Assembly: GCF_946885855.1 (NCBI RefSeq)
Contig: NZ_CAMPHH010000117.1
Span: 1-9,903 of the forward strand
Direction of reading: 5' to 3'
Source of the DNA: an uncultured Actinotalea sp.
Lineage (GTDB): Bacteria > Actinomycetota > Actinomycetes > Actinomycetales > Cellulomonadaceae
DNA: 9,903 nucleotides
Under the pieces are notes generated by a model that did no database searches, had not been told where the DNA came from, and saw only the letters and a list, made by a program, of their open reading frames with translations. Positions 1 through 5,750 of the stretch are shown piece after piece; position 1 is the first letter of the stretch; each line of letters begins with the position of its first letter. Position numbers and translations under genes: made by a program.

Positions 1-921
1 GGCTTCGGCTACACGCTCGGCAACTCCCTGCGCCGGACCCTGCTGTCCTCGATCCCCGGCGCCGCCGTCACGTCGATCCGCATCGACGGCGTGCTGCACG
101 AGTTCAGCACGGTGACGGGCGCCAAGGAGGACGTCACCGAGATCATCCTGAACATCAAGGAGCTCGTCGTCTCCTCCGAGAACGACGAGCCGGTCGTCAT
201 GTACCTGCGCAAGCAGGGCCCGGGCACGGTCACCGCGGCGGACATCACCCCGCCGGCGGACGTGCAGGTGCACAACCCCGACCTGCACATCGCCACGCTC
301 AACGGCAAGGGCAAGCTCGAGATCGAGCTCACGGTCGAGCGCGGCCGCGGCTACGTCTCCGCCCAGCAGAACAAGGCGTACGACGCCGAGATCGGCCGGA
401 TCCCGGTCGACTCGATCTACTCGCCCGTCCTCAAGGTGACCTACAAGGTCGAGGCGACCCGTGTCGAGCAGCGCACGGACTTCGACAAGCTCGTCGTGGA
501 CGTCGAGACGAAGCCGGCGATCGCGCCGCGCGACGCGCTGGCCTCCGCCGGCAAGACGCTCGTCGAGCTCTTCGGCCTGGCCCGCGAGCTCAACGTGGAG
601 GCGGAGGGCATCGAGATCGGCCCGTCGCCGACCGACGCCGCCCTGGCCGCGGACCTGGCGCTGCCGATCGAGGAGCTGCAGCTGACCATCCGGTCGTACA
701 ACTGCCTCAAGCGCGAGGGCATCCACTCGGTGGGCGAGCTCGTCGCCCGGTCCGAGGCGGACCTGCTCGACATCCGCAACTTCGGTGCCAAGTCGATCAC
801 CGAGGTCAAGGAGAAGCTCTCGGGCCTGGGCCTGTCCCTCAAGGACAGCCCGATCGACTTCGACCCGTCGGCCGCCGCGTACTACGACGACGCCGACTAC
901 ACCGAGGACGAGCTGTCCTGA
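1..921 (+). CDS. rpoA: DNA-directed RNA polymerase subunit alpha (5'-truncated by window)
   Basis: The alpha subunit dimerises to seed RNA polymerase assembly; its C-terminal domain contacts upstream promoter DNA and activators. The frame is open from base 1 and 306 residues are visible. About 30 N-terminal residues should lie upstream, because the visible part begins at the conserved [17 protein letters not shown] stretch of the dimerising N-terminal domain. That domain fills roughly visible residues 1-200. After a linker, the C-terminal domain starts near residue 221; [18 protein letters not shown] and the following NFGAKSITE helix-hairpin-helix are clear. Arg231 (visible numbering) matches the DNA-binding Arg265 of E. 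coli alpha. The acidic tail after the CTD is common in actinobacteria. rplQ follows after 60 bases, the usual order at the end of the large ribosomal protein operon. Confidence 0.98.
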   Translation, partial: GFGYTLGNSLRRTLLSSIPGAAVTSIRIDGVLHEFSTVTGAKEDVTEIILNIKELVVSSENDEPVVMYLRKQGPGTVTAADITPPADVQVHNPDLHIATLNGKGKLEIELTVERGRGYVSAQQNKAYDAEIGRIPVDSIYSPVLKVTYKVEATRVEQRTDFDKLVVDVETKPAIAPRDALASAGKTLVELFGLARELNVEAEGIEIGPSPTDAALAADLALPIEELQLTIRSYNCLKREGIHSVGELVARSEADLLDIRNFGAKSITEVKEKLSGLGLSLKDSPIDFDPSAAAYYDDADYTEDELS

Positions 922-930
922 TGCCGTGGA

Positions 931-956
931 GGACCGCGCCGTCGGCGGTGCGGTCC
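931..956 (+). promoter_or_regulatory. Hairpin in the rpoA-rplQ gap
   Basis: An 11-bp stem (931-941 with 946-956, including one G-U pair) closes a TCGG tetraloop. It lies 9 bases after the rpoA stop and 14 bases before the rplQ Shine-Dalgarno. No T-run follows, so it is not a classical intrinsic terminator. It could be an attenuator, a processing or stability element, or a partial terminator that sets the rpoA:rplQ ratio. The structure is read directly from the sequence; the role is inference. Confidence 0.5.
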
Positions 957-970
957 CGTTCGATGAACTG

Positions 971-975
971 AGGAG
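971..975 (+). promoter_or_regulatory. Ribosome binding site of rplQ
   Basis: AGGAG lies 6 bases before the ATG at 982. It fixes the rplQ start and separates it from the out-of-frame ATG at 963. Confidence 0.8.
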
Positions 976-981
976 TACAGA

Positions 982-1608
982 ATGCCCACGCCCACCAAGG
1001 GTCCGCGGCTCGGTGGCGGTCCGGCGCACGAGCGCCGCATCCTCGCCAACCTGGCGACGAGCCTCTTCGAGCACCGTCGCATCACCACGACCGAGACGAA
1101 GGCGAAGCGGCTGCGTCCGCTCGCCGAGCGCCTCATCACCTTCGCCAAGCGGGGGGACCTCGCCGCGCGCCGTCGCGTGCTCACGGTCGTCCGTGACAAG
1201 GGCGTCGTCCATGAGCTCTTCACCGAGATCGCCCCGGCGATGGCGGAGCGCCAGGGTGGCTACACCCGCATCACGAAGATCGGCCCGCGCAAGGGTGACA
1301 ACGCGCCCATGGCCGTCATCGAGCTCGTCCTGGAGCCCGTGAGCCCGAAGCAGGCGACGGTGCGCGAGGCGGAGAAGGCGACGAAGAAGGCCGCCGCCCC
1401 CGCGGTCGCCCCGGTCGCCGAGGAGTCGGCGTCGGCCGAGTCCACCGAGAGCGCGGAGAGCGCCGAGTCCGCCGAGAGCGCGGAGTCGGCGGAGAGCGCG
1501 GAGTCGGCGCCGAGCGCGGAGTCGGCGCCGAGCGCGGAGTCGGCCGAGGAGACCGCCGCCGACGACGCCGCCGAGGCGGACGGCGAGGAGAAGGCCGACA
1601 AGGCCTGA
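982..1608 (+). CDS. rplQ: 50S ribosomal protein L17 with long acidic repeat tail
   Basis: L17 is a large-subunit protein near the exit tunnel region. Residues 1-121 (208 in all) are the conserved fold: the start [19 protein letters not shown], then [26 protein letters not shown] sequence, and the [20 protein letters not shown] motif at about 92-111 before the final strand. Typical L17 ends near here. This protein continues for about 87 residues: an Ala/Lys linker (122-145), a Ser-Ala-Glu tripeptide repeat (about 151-188), and an Asp/Glu-rich end. The tail is strongly acidic and low in complexity, so it is likely disordered. Actinobacterial L17 often carries a variable acidic extension, but this one is a clear tandem repeat. 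The ATG is preceded by AGGAG. Expression is presumably with rpoA. Confidence 0.97.
   Translation: MPTPTKGPRLGGGPAHERRILANLATSLFEHRRITTTETKAKRLRPLAERLITFAKRGDLAARRRVLTVVRDKGVVHELFTEIAPAMAERQGGYTRITKIGPRKGDNAPMAVIELVLEPVSPKQATVREAEKATKKAAAPAVAPVAEESASAESTESAESAESAESAESAESAESAPSAESAPSAESAEETAADDAAEADGEEKADKA
1432..1545 (+). repeat. Coding tandem repeat in rplQ (9-nt unit, part with 18-nt period)
   Basis: The stretch is built from 9-nt units of the type AGCGCGGAG and TCGGCGGAG, alternating Ser codons AGC and TCG/TCC, and encodes Ser-Ala-Glu/Ser-Ala-Pro triplets. Two adjacent copies of an 18-nt unit near 1503-1540 (AGCGCGGAGTCGGCGCCG) are identical, which points to recent duplication. All units are multiples of 3, so copy-number change would keep the frame. 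Confidence 0.9.
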
Positions 1609-1622
1609 CCCACCGCAGCACG

Positions 1623-1661
1623 ACGGGAGGCCCGGGGCGCGACGCTCTCCGGGCCTCCCGT
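1623..1661 (+). terminator. Probable terminator after rplQ
   Basis: A perfect 13-bp inverted repeat (1623-1635 with 1649-1661) starts 15 bases after the rplQ stop; two more pairs (one G-U) can close the inside, leaving a 9-nt loop. There is no T-tract, which is common for terminators in very GC-rich actinobacteria. Its place between the ribosomal operon and a gene with its own promoter supports the call. Confidence 0.75.
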
Positions 1662-1704
1662 GCGTCGGGCCTCGCGTGCGCCGGTGGGTCGGGCCGCCCC
1701 GCGT

Positions 1705-1710
1705 TAGCGT
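1705..1710 (+). promoter_or_regulatory. -10 element (TAGCGT) for a leaderless hydrolase transcript
   Basis: TAGCGT fits the actinobacterial TAnnnT -10 consensus and ends exactly 6 bases before the GTG at 1717. Transcription would therefore start at or beside the start codon. No Shine-Dalgarno is present upstream of this GTG. No clear -35 was seen. The same hexamer and spacing recur before truA. Confidence 0.6.
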
Positions 1711-1716
1711 GGGCCG

Positions 1717-2496
1717 GTGCCCACCCCGCTGCCGGTCGTCCTCCTCCACGGCGCGCGGACGTCCGGGACGATGTGGCGCGCCCAGGTCGAGGCGCTCGAG
1801 CGGGCCGGCCGGGTCGCGGTCGCCCCGGACCTGCCCGGGCACGGCCGCCGACTGGGCGAGACGTTCACCGTCGAGCGGTCGCTCGACGCGGTCGACGAGG
1901 CGGTCCGTGGCGTCGGCGGGCGCGCCGTCGTCGTCGGGGCGTCGCTCGGGGGCTATCTCGGGACGGCCTGGGCGGCGCAGCACCCCGACCGGGCAGCCGC
2001 GCTCCTGCTGTCCGGCTGCTGCACCGATCCCGGCACGGTGCTCACCGACGCGTGGCGGGAGGCCGCTCGGCTCATCGGGCGGATGCCGGACCGCGGTGCG
2101 GCGCTCAACCGGTCCCTCGTCGACCGGGCCCTGCCGCCCGACGGTGCCCGGGACGTCGCGGCGGGCGGCTTCGCCCTCGACGTCATGGTCGACCTGCTCA
2201 CGGCCATGCGTGCGCTCGAGCCCCGGGCGGACCTCGCCCGCCTGACCTGCCCGGTGTGGTTCGCGAACGGGCAGTGGGACCACTTCCGGCTGCACGAGCG
2301 GTCCTTCCTCGCCGCGCGGCCGGGGGCCCGGCGCGTGGTCGTCCGTGGGGCGACGCACCTGGCGTCGCTGGTGCGGCCGGTCGCCTTCACCCGGGTGCTG
2401 CTGGACCTCCTGGAGGAGGTCGACCCGCCGGCGGTACGGCGGCCGACGGCCGGCGGTCCCGAGCGTGCCCTCAGCGACCCCAGCCCTCGTCGCTGA
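1717..2496 (+). CDS. Alpha/beta-fold hydrolase
   Basis: This is a 259-residue soluble alpha/beta hydrolase of unknown substrate, with no signal peptide or membrane segment. The first strand ends in LLHG (residues 9-12, oxyanion region). DLPGHGRR (38-45) follows the third strand. The nucleophile elbow is GASLGG with Ser76. The likely acid is Asp188 in NGQWDH and the catalytic His is His214 in GATHL, so the triad is complete. The core ends near residue 235 and the last 25 residues are a Pro/Arg-rich tail. The GTG at 1717 is chosen because the homology begins immediately (PLPVVLLHG) and a -10 hexamer sits at leaderless distance. The gene lies alone between the rplQ terminator and a convergent kinase gene, overlapping its 3' end by 26 bp. 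Esterase, lipase or lactonase activity is possible; context does not decide. Confidence 0.88.
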   Translation: MPTPLPVVLLHGARTSGTMWRAQVEALERAGRVAVAPDLPGHGRRLGETFTVERSLDAVDEAVRGVGGRAVVVGASLGGYLGTAWAAQHPDRAAALLLSGCCTDPGTVLTDAWREAARLIGRMPDRGAALNRSLVDRALPPDGARDVAAGGFALDVMVDLLTAMRALEPRADLARLTCPVWFANGQWDHFRLHERSFLAARPGARRVVVRGATHLASLVRPVAFTRVLLDLLEEVDPPAVRRPTAGGPERALSDPSPRR

Positions 2497-3286
2497 GCCG
2501 GCGCAGCGACCACGCGCGCACGCCGCCGACGATCCCGGCGGAGTTGGGCACCACGACGACGTCGTCGCCGAGCGCGGCCAGCGCGGACGGGGTCACGAGC
2601 CGCGCGTTGCCCCCGCCGAGGTACAGGCGGTCCCACCGGAACACGGGCCGGAGCCCCTCCACGGCGCGCCGCACGCGGCGGGACCACGCGGCGTCCCCGA
2701 GCCGACGGCGCTCCGGCTCGCCGAGGTAGGAGTCGTAGGTGACGCCGCGGCGCACCGGGGCGTGCGACAGCTCCAGGTGCGGGGCGAGCACGCCGCCGTC
2801 GAAGAGCGCCGAGCCGAGTCCCGTGCCGAGGGTCAGCACGAGCTCCAGGCCGCTGCCCGACACCACCCCGGCCCCGTGCACCTCCGCGTCGTTGAGGACG
2901 AGGACGGGCACGCCCAGCGCCGCGGCGAGGTCGGCCTCCACGTCCCGCCCCGCCCACGCGGTGACCAGCTCCGGCAGGACCCGGGTCCGGGGTCCGGCGC
3001 GCGTGACGTAGTGCGGCGTCGCGATGACGACGCCGTGGCGGATCATCCCCGGCATGCCCACGGTCGCGCGTTCCGCCGGGGGCAGGTCGCGGGCGATCGC
3101 CACGACCGTCTCCACGAGCCGCTCGGGGGGCAGCGGGTAGGGCGTCGGCACCCGGACGGGCGGGACGTGGAGGGTCCCCGCGGCGTCGAGCACGGACGCC
3201 TTGATCCCACCGCCGCCGCAGTCGACGGCCAGCGTCCGGCCCGCTCCGGCGCTCGCCCGGCCTGCCGCCGCGGTCTCCTGGTCCAC
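2471..3286 (-). CDS. ROK-family sugar kinase, polyphosphate-glucokinase-like
   Basis: A 271-residue kinase of the ROK/ASKHA superfamily, expected to phosphorylate a hexose, possibly glucose with ATP or polyphosphate. Motifs in order: the phosphate-1 loop VDCGGGGIK (21-29), a TPYPLPPERL segment, LNDAE with the catalytic-type Asp133, the phosphate-2 loop LGTGLGSA (153-160), ELSH (172-175), the adenosine motif LGGGNA (223-228) and a final NSAGIVGG. The order and spacing resemble actinobacterial PpgK, whose matching motif is EFGH; here Gly is Ser. The Cys-rich zinc motif of classical ROK repressors and kinases is absent and there is no HTH domain. The frame is open to an ATG at 3403, but the GTG at 3286 is preferred: it removes a 39-residue low-complexity extension and sits 7 bases from a -10 hexamer. 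The gene is divergent from truA, with starts 77 bp apart. Confidence 0.85.
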   Translation of the reverse strand: MDQETAAAGRASAGAGRTLAVDCGGGGIKASVLDAAGTLHVPPVRVPTPYPLPPERLVETVVAIARDLPPAERATVGMPGMIRHGVVIATPHYVTRAGPRTRVLPELVTAWAGRDVEADLAAALGVPVLVLNDAEVHGAGVVSGSGLELVLTLGTGLGSALFDGGVLAPHLELSHAPVRRGVTYDSYLGEPERRRLGDAAWSRRVRRAVEGLRPVFRWDRLYLGGGNARLVTPSALAALGDDVVVVPNSAGIVGGVRAWSLRRLSDEGWGR

Positions 3287-3293
3287 CCGCGCG

Positions 3294-3299
3294 AGGGTA
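3294..3299 (-). promoter_or_regulatory. -10 element (TACCCT) for a leaderless kinase transcript
   Basis: Read on the minus strand, TACCCT matches TAnnnT and ends 7 bases before the GTG at 3286. No Shine-Dalgarno precedes that start. This places the transcription start at the GTG and supports the shorter start for the kinase gene. Confidence 0.55.
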
Positions 3300-3351
3300 G
3301 GCCCGGCACGCGTGCCCGCGCCACGGCCGGGGCCGTCGCCGCCCGCCTCGC

Positions 3352-3357
3352 TAGCGT
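3352..3357 (+). promoter_or_regulatory. -10 element (TAGCGT) for a leaderless truA transcript
   Basis: TAGCGT ends exactly 6 bases before the truA GTG at 3364, the same hexamer and spacing as before the hydrolase gene at 1705. No Shine-Dalgarno is visible. It faces the kinase -10 about 52 bp away, so the short divergent region carries two outward promoters. Confidence 0.6.
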
Positions 3358-3363
3358 GGACCC

Positions 3364-4332
3364 GTGGACGCGCCCCGGACCCCTGCCACCGCCTCGCCGT
3401 CACTCGGTGCCGCGGCCGCCGACGACGTCGTCCGCGTCCGGCTCGACCTCTCCTACGACGGCACGGGCTTCGCGGGCTGGGCGGCGCAGCCCACGCTCCG
3501 GACGGTCCAGGGCACGCTGGAGGCGGCCCTCGGCACGGTCCTGCGCTGCGCGCCGCCGCGGCTCACCGTGGCCGGCCGGACGGACGCCGGGGTCCACGCC
3601 CGGGGCCAGGTGGCACACCTCGATGTCGACCGCGCCCTCTGGACCGCCGTCCGCGGCCGGATGACCGGCGAGCCCGGGGACGTCCTCGTCCGGCGCCTCG
3701 CCGGCGTGCTGCCGCCCGACGTCGTGGTCCACCGCGCGACGCCGGCGCCGGAGGGCTTCGACGCGCGCTTCTCCGCGTTGCACCGCCGGTACGCCTACCG
3801 CATCGCCGACGACGTCTGCCGGGTCGACCCGCTGCGCCGCGCGCACGTCGCCCGGCACCGGCTCCCGCTCGACGCCACCGCGATGAGCGAGGCCGCGGCG
3901 CAGCTCGTGGGGCGCCACGACTTCGCCGCGTTCTGCCGCGCCCGGCCCGACGCGACGACGATCCGCACGCTCCAGGTCCTCGACGTCGTCCGCCCCCACG
4001 ACGGACCGGACGCCGGGCTCGTCGTGGCGGTGGTGCAGGCGGACGCGTTCTGCCACTCCATGGTGCGCGCGCTCGTGGGCGCCCTCACCGCGGTGGGCGA
4101 GGGCCGCCGTCCGGTCGAGTGGCCCGGTGAGCTCCTGGCGGGACGGCGCCGGGAGGGCGCGGCGGTGGTCGCCCCCGCGCACGGGCTGACGCTCGAGGAG
4201 GTCGCGTACCCCGCGGCGGACCGGATGGCGGAGCGGGCGGAGCGGACGCGCGCGCGGCGGGCGGCGGACGACGTGGACCATCCGGGGGGACCACGGGATG
4301 ACGAGGACCTCGGGCTCCGGGCAGAATCCTGA
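3364..4332 (+). CDS. truA: tRNA pseudouridine(38-40) synthase TruA
   Basis: TruA converts uridines 38-40 in the anticodon arm of many tRNAs to pseudouridine. The 322-residue protein opens with a 20-residue Ala/Pro-rich leader, then the family start RLDLSYDGTGFAGWAAQ (26-42). The catalytic motif is AGRTDAGVHARGQVAH, with Asp74 equivalent to E. coli Asp60. Later family motifs are RFSALHRRYAYRI and HDFAAFCRA (with the F-C-R pattern), and FCHSMVRALVGAL near the C-terminus. The family is usually 250-290 residues; the excess is the N-terminal leader and a charged tail rich in Arg and Asp. The GTG start is set by the leaderless -10. In many actinobacteria truA follows rplQ directly; here two genes separate them and truA seems to have its own promoter. 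Confidence 0.96.
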   Translation: MDAPRTPATASPSLGAAAADDVVRVRLDLSYDGTGFAGWAAQPTLRTVQGTLEAALGTVLRCAPPRLTVAGRTDAGVHARGQVAHLDVDRALWTAVRGRMTGEPGDVLVRRLAGVLPPDVVVHRATPAPEGFDARFSALHRRYAYRIADDVCRVDPLRRAHVARHRLPLDATAMSEAAAQLVGRHDFAAFCRARPDATTIRTLQVLDVVRPHDGPDAGLVVAVVQADAFCHSMVRALVGALTAVGEGRRPVEWPGELLAGRRREGAAVVAPAHGLTLEEVAYPAADRMAERAERTRARRAADDVDHPGGPRDDEDLGLRAES

Positions 4333-4352
4333 TCAGCGTCGGGGGGCGCTGA
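4333..4352 (+). other. Short hairpin directly after truA
   Basis: TCAGCG (4333-4338) pairs perfectly with CGCTGA (4347-4352) around an 8-nt G-rich loop, starting on the base after the truA stop. The 6-bp stem is weak for a terminator. It lies in the leader of the next gene, which encodes an RNA-binding ANTAR protein, but the loop is 8 nt rather than the 6-nt loop of known ANTAR targets. Confidence 0.35.
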
Positions 4353-4375
4353 CACGTCCGAGCAGAGCGCCGACC

Positions 4376-4380
4376 GGAGG
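4376..4380 (+). promoter_or_regulatory. Ribosome binding site of the GAF-ANTAR gene
   Basis: GGAGG lies 7 bases before the GTG at 4388. It decides in favour of that start over an in-frame ATG at 4298 that would lie inside truA. Confidence 0.8.
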
Positions 4381-4387
4381 GAGCGCC

Positions 4388-5137
4388 GTGACTGCCGCCC
4401 GACCGAGCACCGACCCCGTGCGCGTCGCCACGACCATCGCCGACCTCACGTCCTACGCGACGACGGACGCGTGCGGGAGCGTCGTCGACCTCGGTCAGCG
4501 TCTCGTGGACCTCGCGGTCGACCTCGTCGCGGCGCGCGCCGCCGGCGTCCTGCTGGCCCAGGAGCCCGACGGCGCCGACGCGGAGCTCCTGGCCAGCACG
4601 GACCACACGACCGCGCTGCTCGAGATCATCCAGGTGCGCTCCGGGGAGGGGCCCTGCCTGGCCGCCGTCCGGTCCCGGGGCGTCGTCGTCGTGGACGACG
4701 TGGAGCGGGTCGCGGACCGGTGGCCGGAGTGGACCGAGGGCGCGCGGCGTCTGGGCGTGCGGTCCGCGTACGGCATCCCGCTGCACGTGCGCGGCGCCGT
4801 CGTCGGCGCGCTCAACGTCTTCCACGAGGAGCAGGCCGCGCTCGGCCCCGCGGAGATCGCGGTGCTCGCGGCGCTCGGCGAGGCCGCCGGTGCGGCGCTC
4901 CTCCAGCACCGGGCCGTGCGGGACGCGGAGACGCTCGCGGGTCAGCTCCAGCGCGCGCTGGAGAGCCGGGTCGTCATCGAGCAGGCGAAGGGACTGGTGG
5001 CCGAGCGGCACGGCGTGGACGTGGGCGAGGCCTTCCGGTTGCTGCGCGGGCACGCCCGCTCCTCCTCCCGCGCGCTCAGCGAGGTGGCCGGCGCCGTCGT
5101 CGCCGGCGTGGAGGACGTGCCCGCGACGGGCCGGTGA
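4388..5137 (+). CDS. GAF and ANTAR domain-containing regulator
   Basis: ANTAR proteins bind paired hexaloop hairpins in nascent RNA and prevent termination. This 249-residue protein has a GAF sensor domain (about 35-175; SGEGPC at 85-90, VRSAYGIPLHV at 124-134 and GALNVF at 140-145 are typical) and a C-terminal ANTAR helical bundle (about 183-240; LQRALESRVVIEQAKGLVAE, then EAFRLLRGHAR and LSEVAGAVV). There is no membrane segment, so it is cytosolic. The GAF ligand cannot be told from the sequence. No histidine kinase lies beside it, so it is an orphan of the GAF-ANTAR type common in actinobacteria. The GTG has a good Shine-Dalgarno 55 bases after truA. No consensus two-hairpin ANTAR target was recognised in the window, so its targets are likely elsewhere. 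Confidence 0.92.
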   Translation: MTAARPSTDPVRVATTIADLTSYATTDACGSVVDLGQRLVDLAVDLVAARAAGVLLAQEPDGADAELLASTDHTTALLEIIQVRSGEGPCLAAVRSRGVVVVDDVERVADRWPEWTEGARRLGVRSAYGIPLHVRGAVVGALNVFHEEQAALGPAEIAVLAALGEAAGAALLQHRAVRDAETLAGQLQRALESRVVIEQAKGLVAERHGVDVGEAFRLLRGHARSSSRALSEVAGAVVAGVEDVPATGR

Positions 5138-5149
5138 CACGGCGGGGAG

Positions 5150-5177
5150 GTCGGGCGCCGGCGGGCCGGCGCCCGAC
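5150..5177. terminator. Bidirectional terminator between convergent genes
   Basis: A 13-bp inverted repeat (5150-5162 with 5165-5177) leaves only 2 unpaired bases, so in RNA the top pair opens to a 4-nt loop. It sits 12 bases after the GAF-ANTAR stop and 5 bases from the DUF5709 stop on the other strand. There is no T-tract on either strand. Convergent placement suggests it serves both genes. Confidence 0.7.
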
Positions 5178-5182
5178 GGCCC

Positions 5183-5620
5183 TCAGAGCTGGTCGTCCTC
5201 GATGACGTGGACCGCCGCCTCCTCGGCGCTCGCGCCGCTGCCGGCGATCCCGACGTCCGTGGCCATGGTGTCCGCGGTCGGCTCCCCGGTGGGTCCGGCC
5301 TCGTCCGCCGCCAACCGTCCGGCGCGGTCGGTCTCCCGCGCCCCGGCGGTGGGCTCGTCGGGCGTGTCCCAGACCTCGGGCTCCTCCTGCGCGAGCTTGT
5401 CGTCCATGCGCTCGCCGAGGGCCTGGTCCAGGTGCGTCTCGAGGCGGTTGCCCGGCGGGCGCTCCGGCGGGGAGTAGCCCTCGTCGAGGATGCTGTCGAC
5501 CCCCCGGTCCAGCAGCGTGTCGTCCTGCTGGAGCTGGTCGGTGTCGCCCTCGGCGGCCGTCTCGGGGTCGGGCGAGGTGGCGGGCGTGTCGCCCGTGAAC
5601 TCGTTGCTGGGTGAGGTCAT
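5183..5620 (-). CDS. DUF5709 family protein (function unknown)
   Basis: This is a 145-residue, very acidic and probably mostly disordered protein of the actinobacterial DUF5709 type, recognised from two conserved blocks: DTLLDRGVDSILDEGYSPPE (34-53, followed by RP), and near the C-terminus ATDVGIAGSGASAEEAAVHV (120-139). Between them are Asp/Glu-rich linkers including LAQEEPEVWD. No enzyme motif, signal peptide, membrane helix or Cys pair is present. The frame stays open upstream to 5752, but that extension is Arg-rich and unlike the family, so the ATG at 5620 is used; only a weak GGTGGC-like ribosome site precedes it. The gene converges with the GAF-ANTAR gene and is divergent from the ABC-F gene. 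Its role is not known to me. Confidence 0.85.
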   Translation of the reverse strand: MTSPSNEFTGDTPATSPDPETAAEGDTDQLQQDDTLLDRGVDSILDEGYSPPERPPGNRLETHLDQALGERMDDKLAQEEPEVWDTPDEPTAGARETDRAGRLAADEAGPTGEPTADTMATDVGIAGSGASAEEAAVHVIEDDQL

Positions 5621-5737
5621 GGCGCCACCGTGGCACCGCGTCCTGCGCCCCGCATCCGGAGCCCCGGCCCGCAGGAGTGGGTCCCGACGGACGGCAGCCC
5701 CGCGTGAAAGCGGTCGCCCGTGGCGTCGCGCGTCGAG

Positions 5738-5743
5738 GACACT
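5738..5743 (+). promoter_or_regulatory. Possible weak -10 (GACACT) for a leaderless ABC-F transcript
   Basis: GACACT keeps the A at position 2 and T at position 6 of TAnnnT and ends 7 bases before the ATG at 5751. The only Shine-Dalgarno-like string, GAGGA at 5735-5739, is 11 bases from the ATG, which is long. The leaderless reading is therefore possible but weaker than for the hydrolase, kinase and truA genes. Confidence 0.3.
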
Positions 5744-5750
5744 GGTCGGC

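Noticed and set aside
1432..1545. CRISPR-like or non-coding satellite repeat
   Set aside because: The repeat has a 9-nt unit without spacers, keeps the rplQ frame throughout, and encodes a simple Ser-Ala-Glu tail.
3287..3403. Longer kinase start at the ATG at 3403
   Set aside because: It would overlap the truA start and add 39 low-complexity residues before the conserved core. The GTG at 3286 has a -10 at leaderless distance.
2345..3664. Forward open frame of 439 codons across the kinase region
   Set aside because: It overlaps three genes with recognised motifs on other frames and shows no domain of its own.
4333..4352. Canonical ANTAR target in the GAF-ANTAR leader
   Set aside because: Only one hairpin is seen and its loop is 8 nt, whereas known targets use two hexaloops with fixed A and G positions. 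It is kept only as a weak hairpin.
5490..5750. N-terminal extension of the ABC-F frame
   Set aside because: The 87 extra residues are Ser/Arg-rich and overlap the DUF5709 gene; the ATPase domain begins right at the ATG at 5751.
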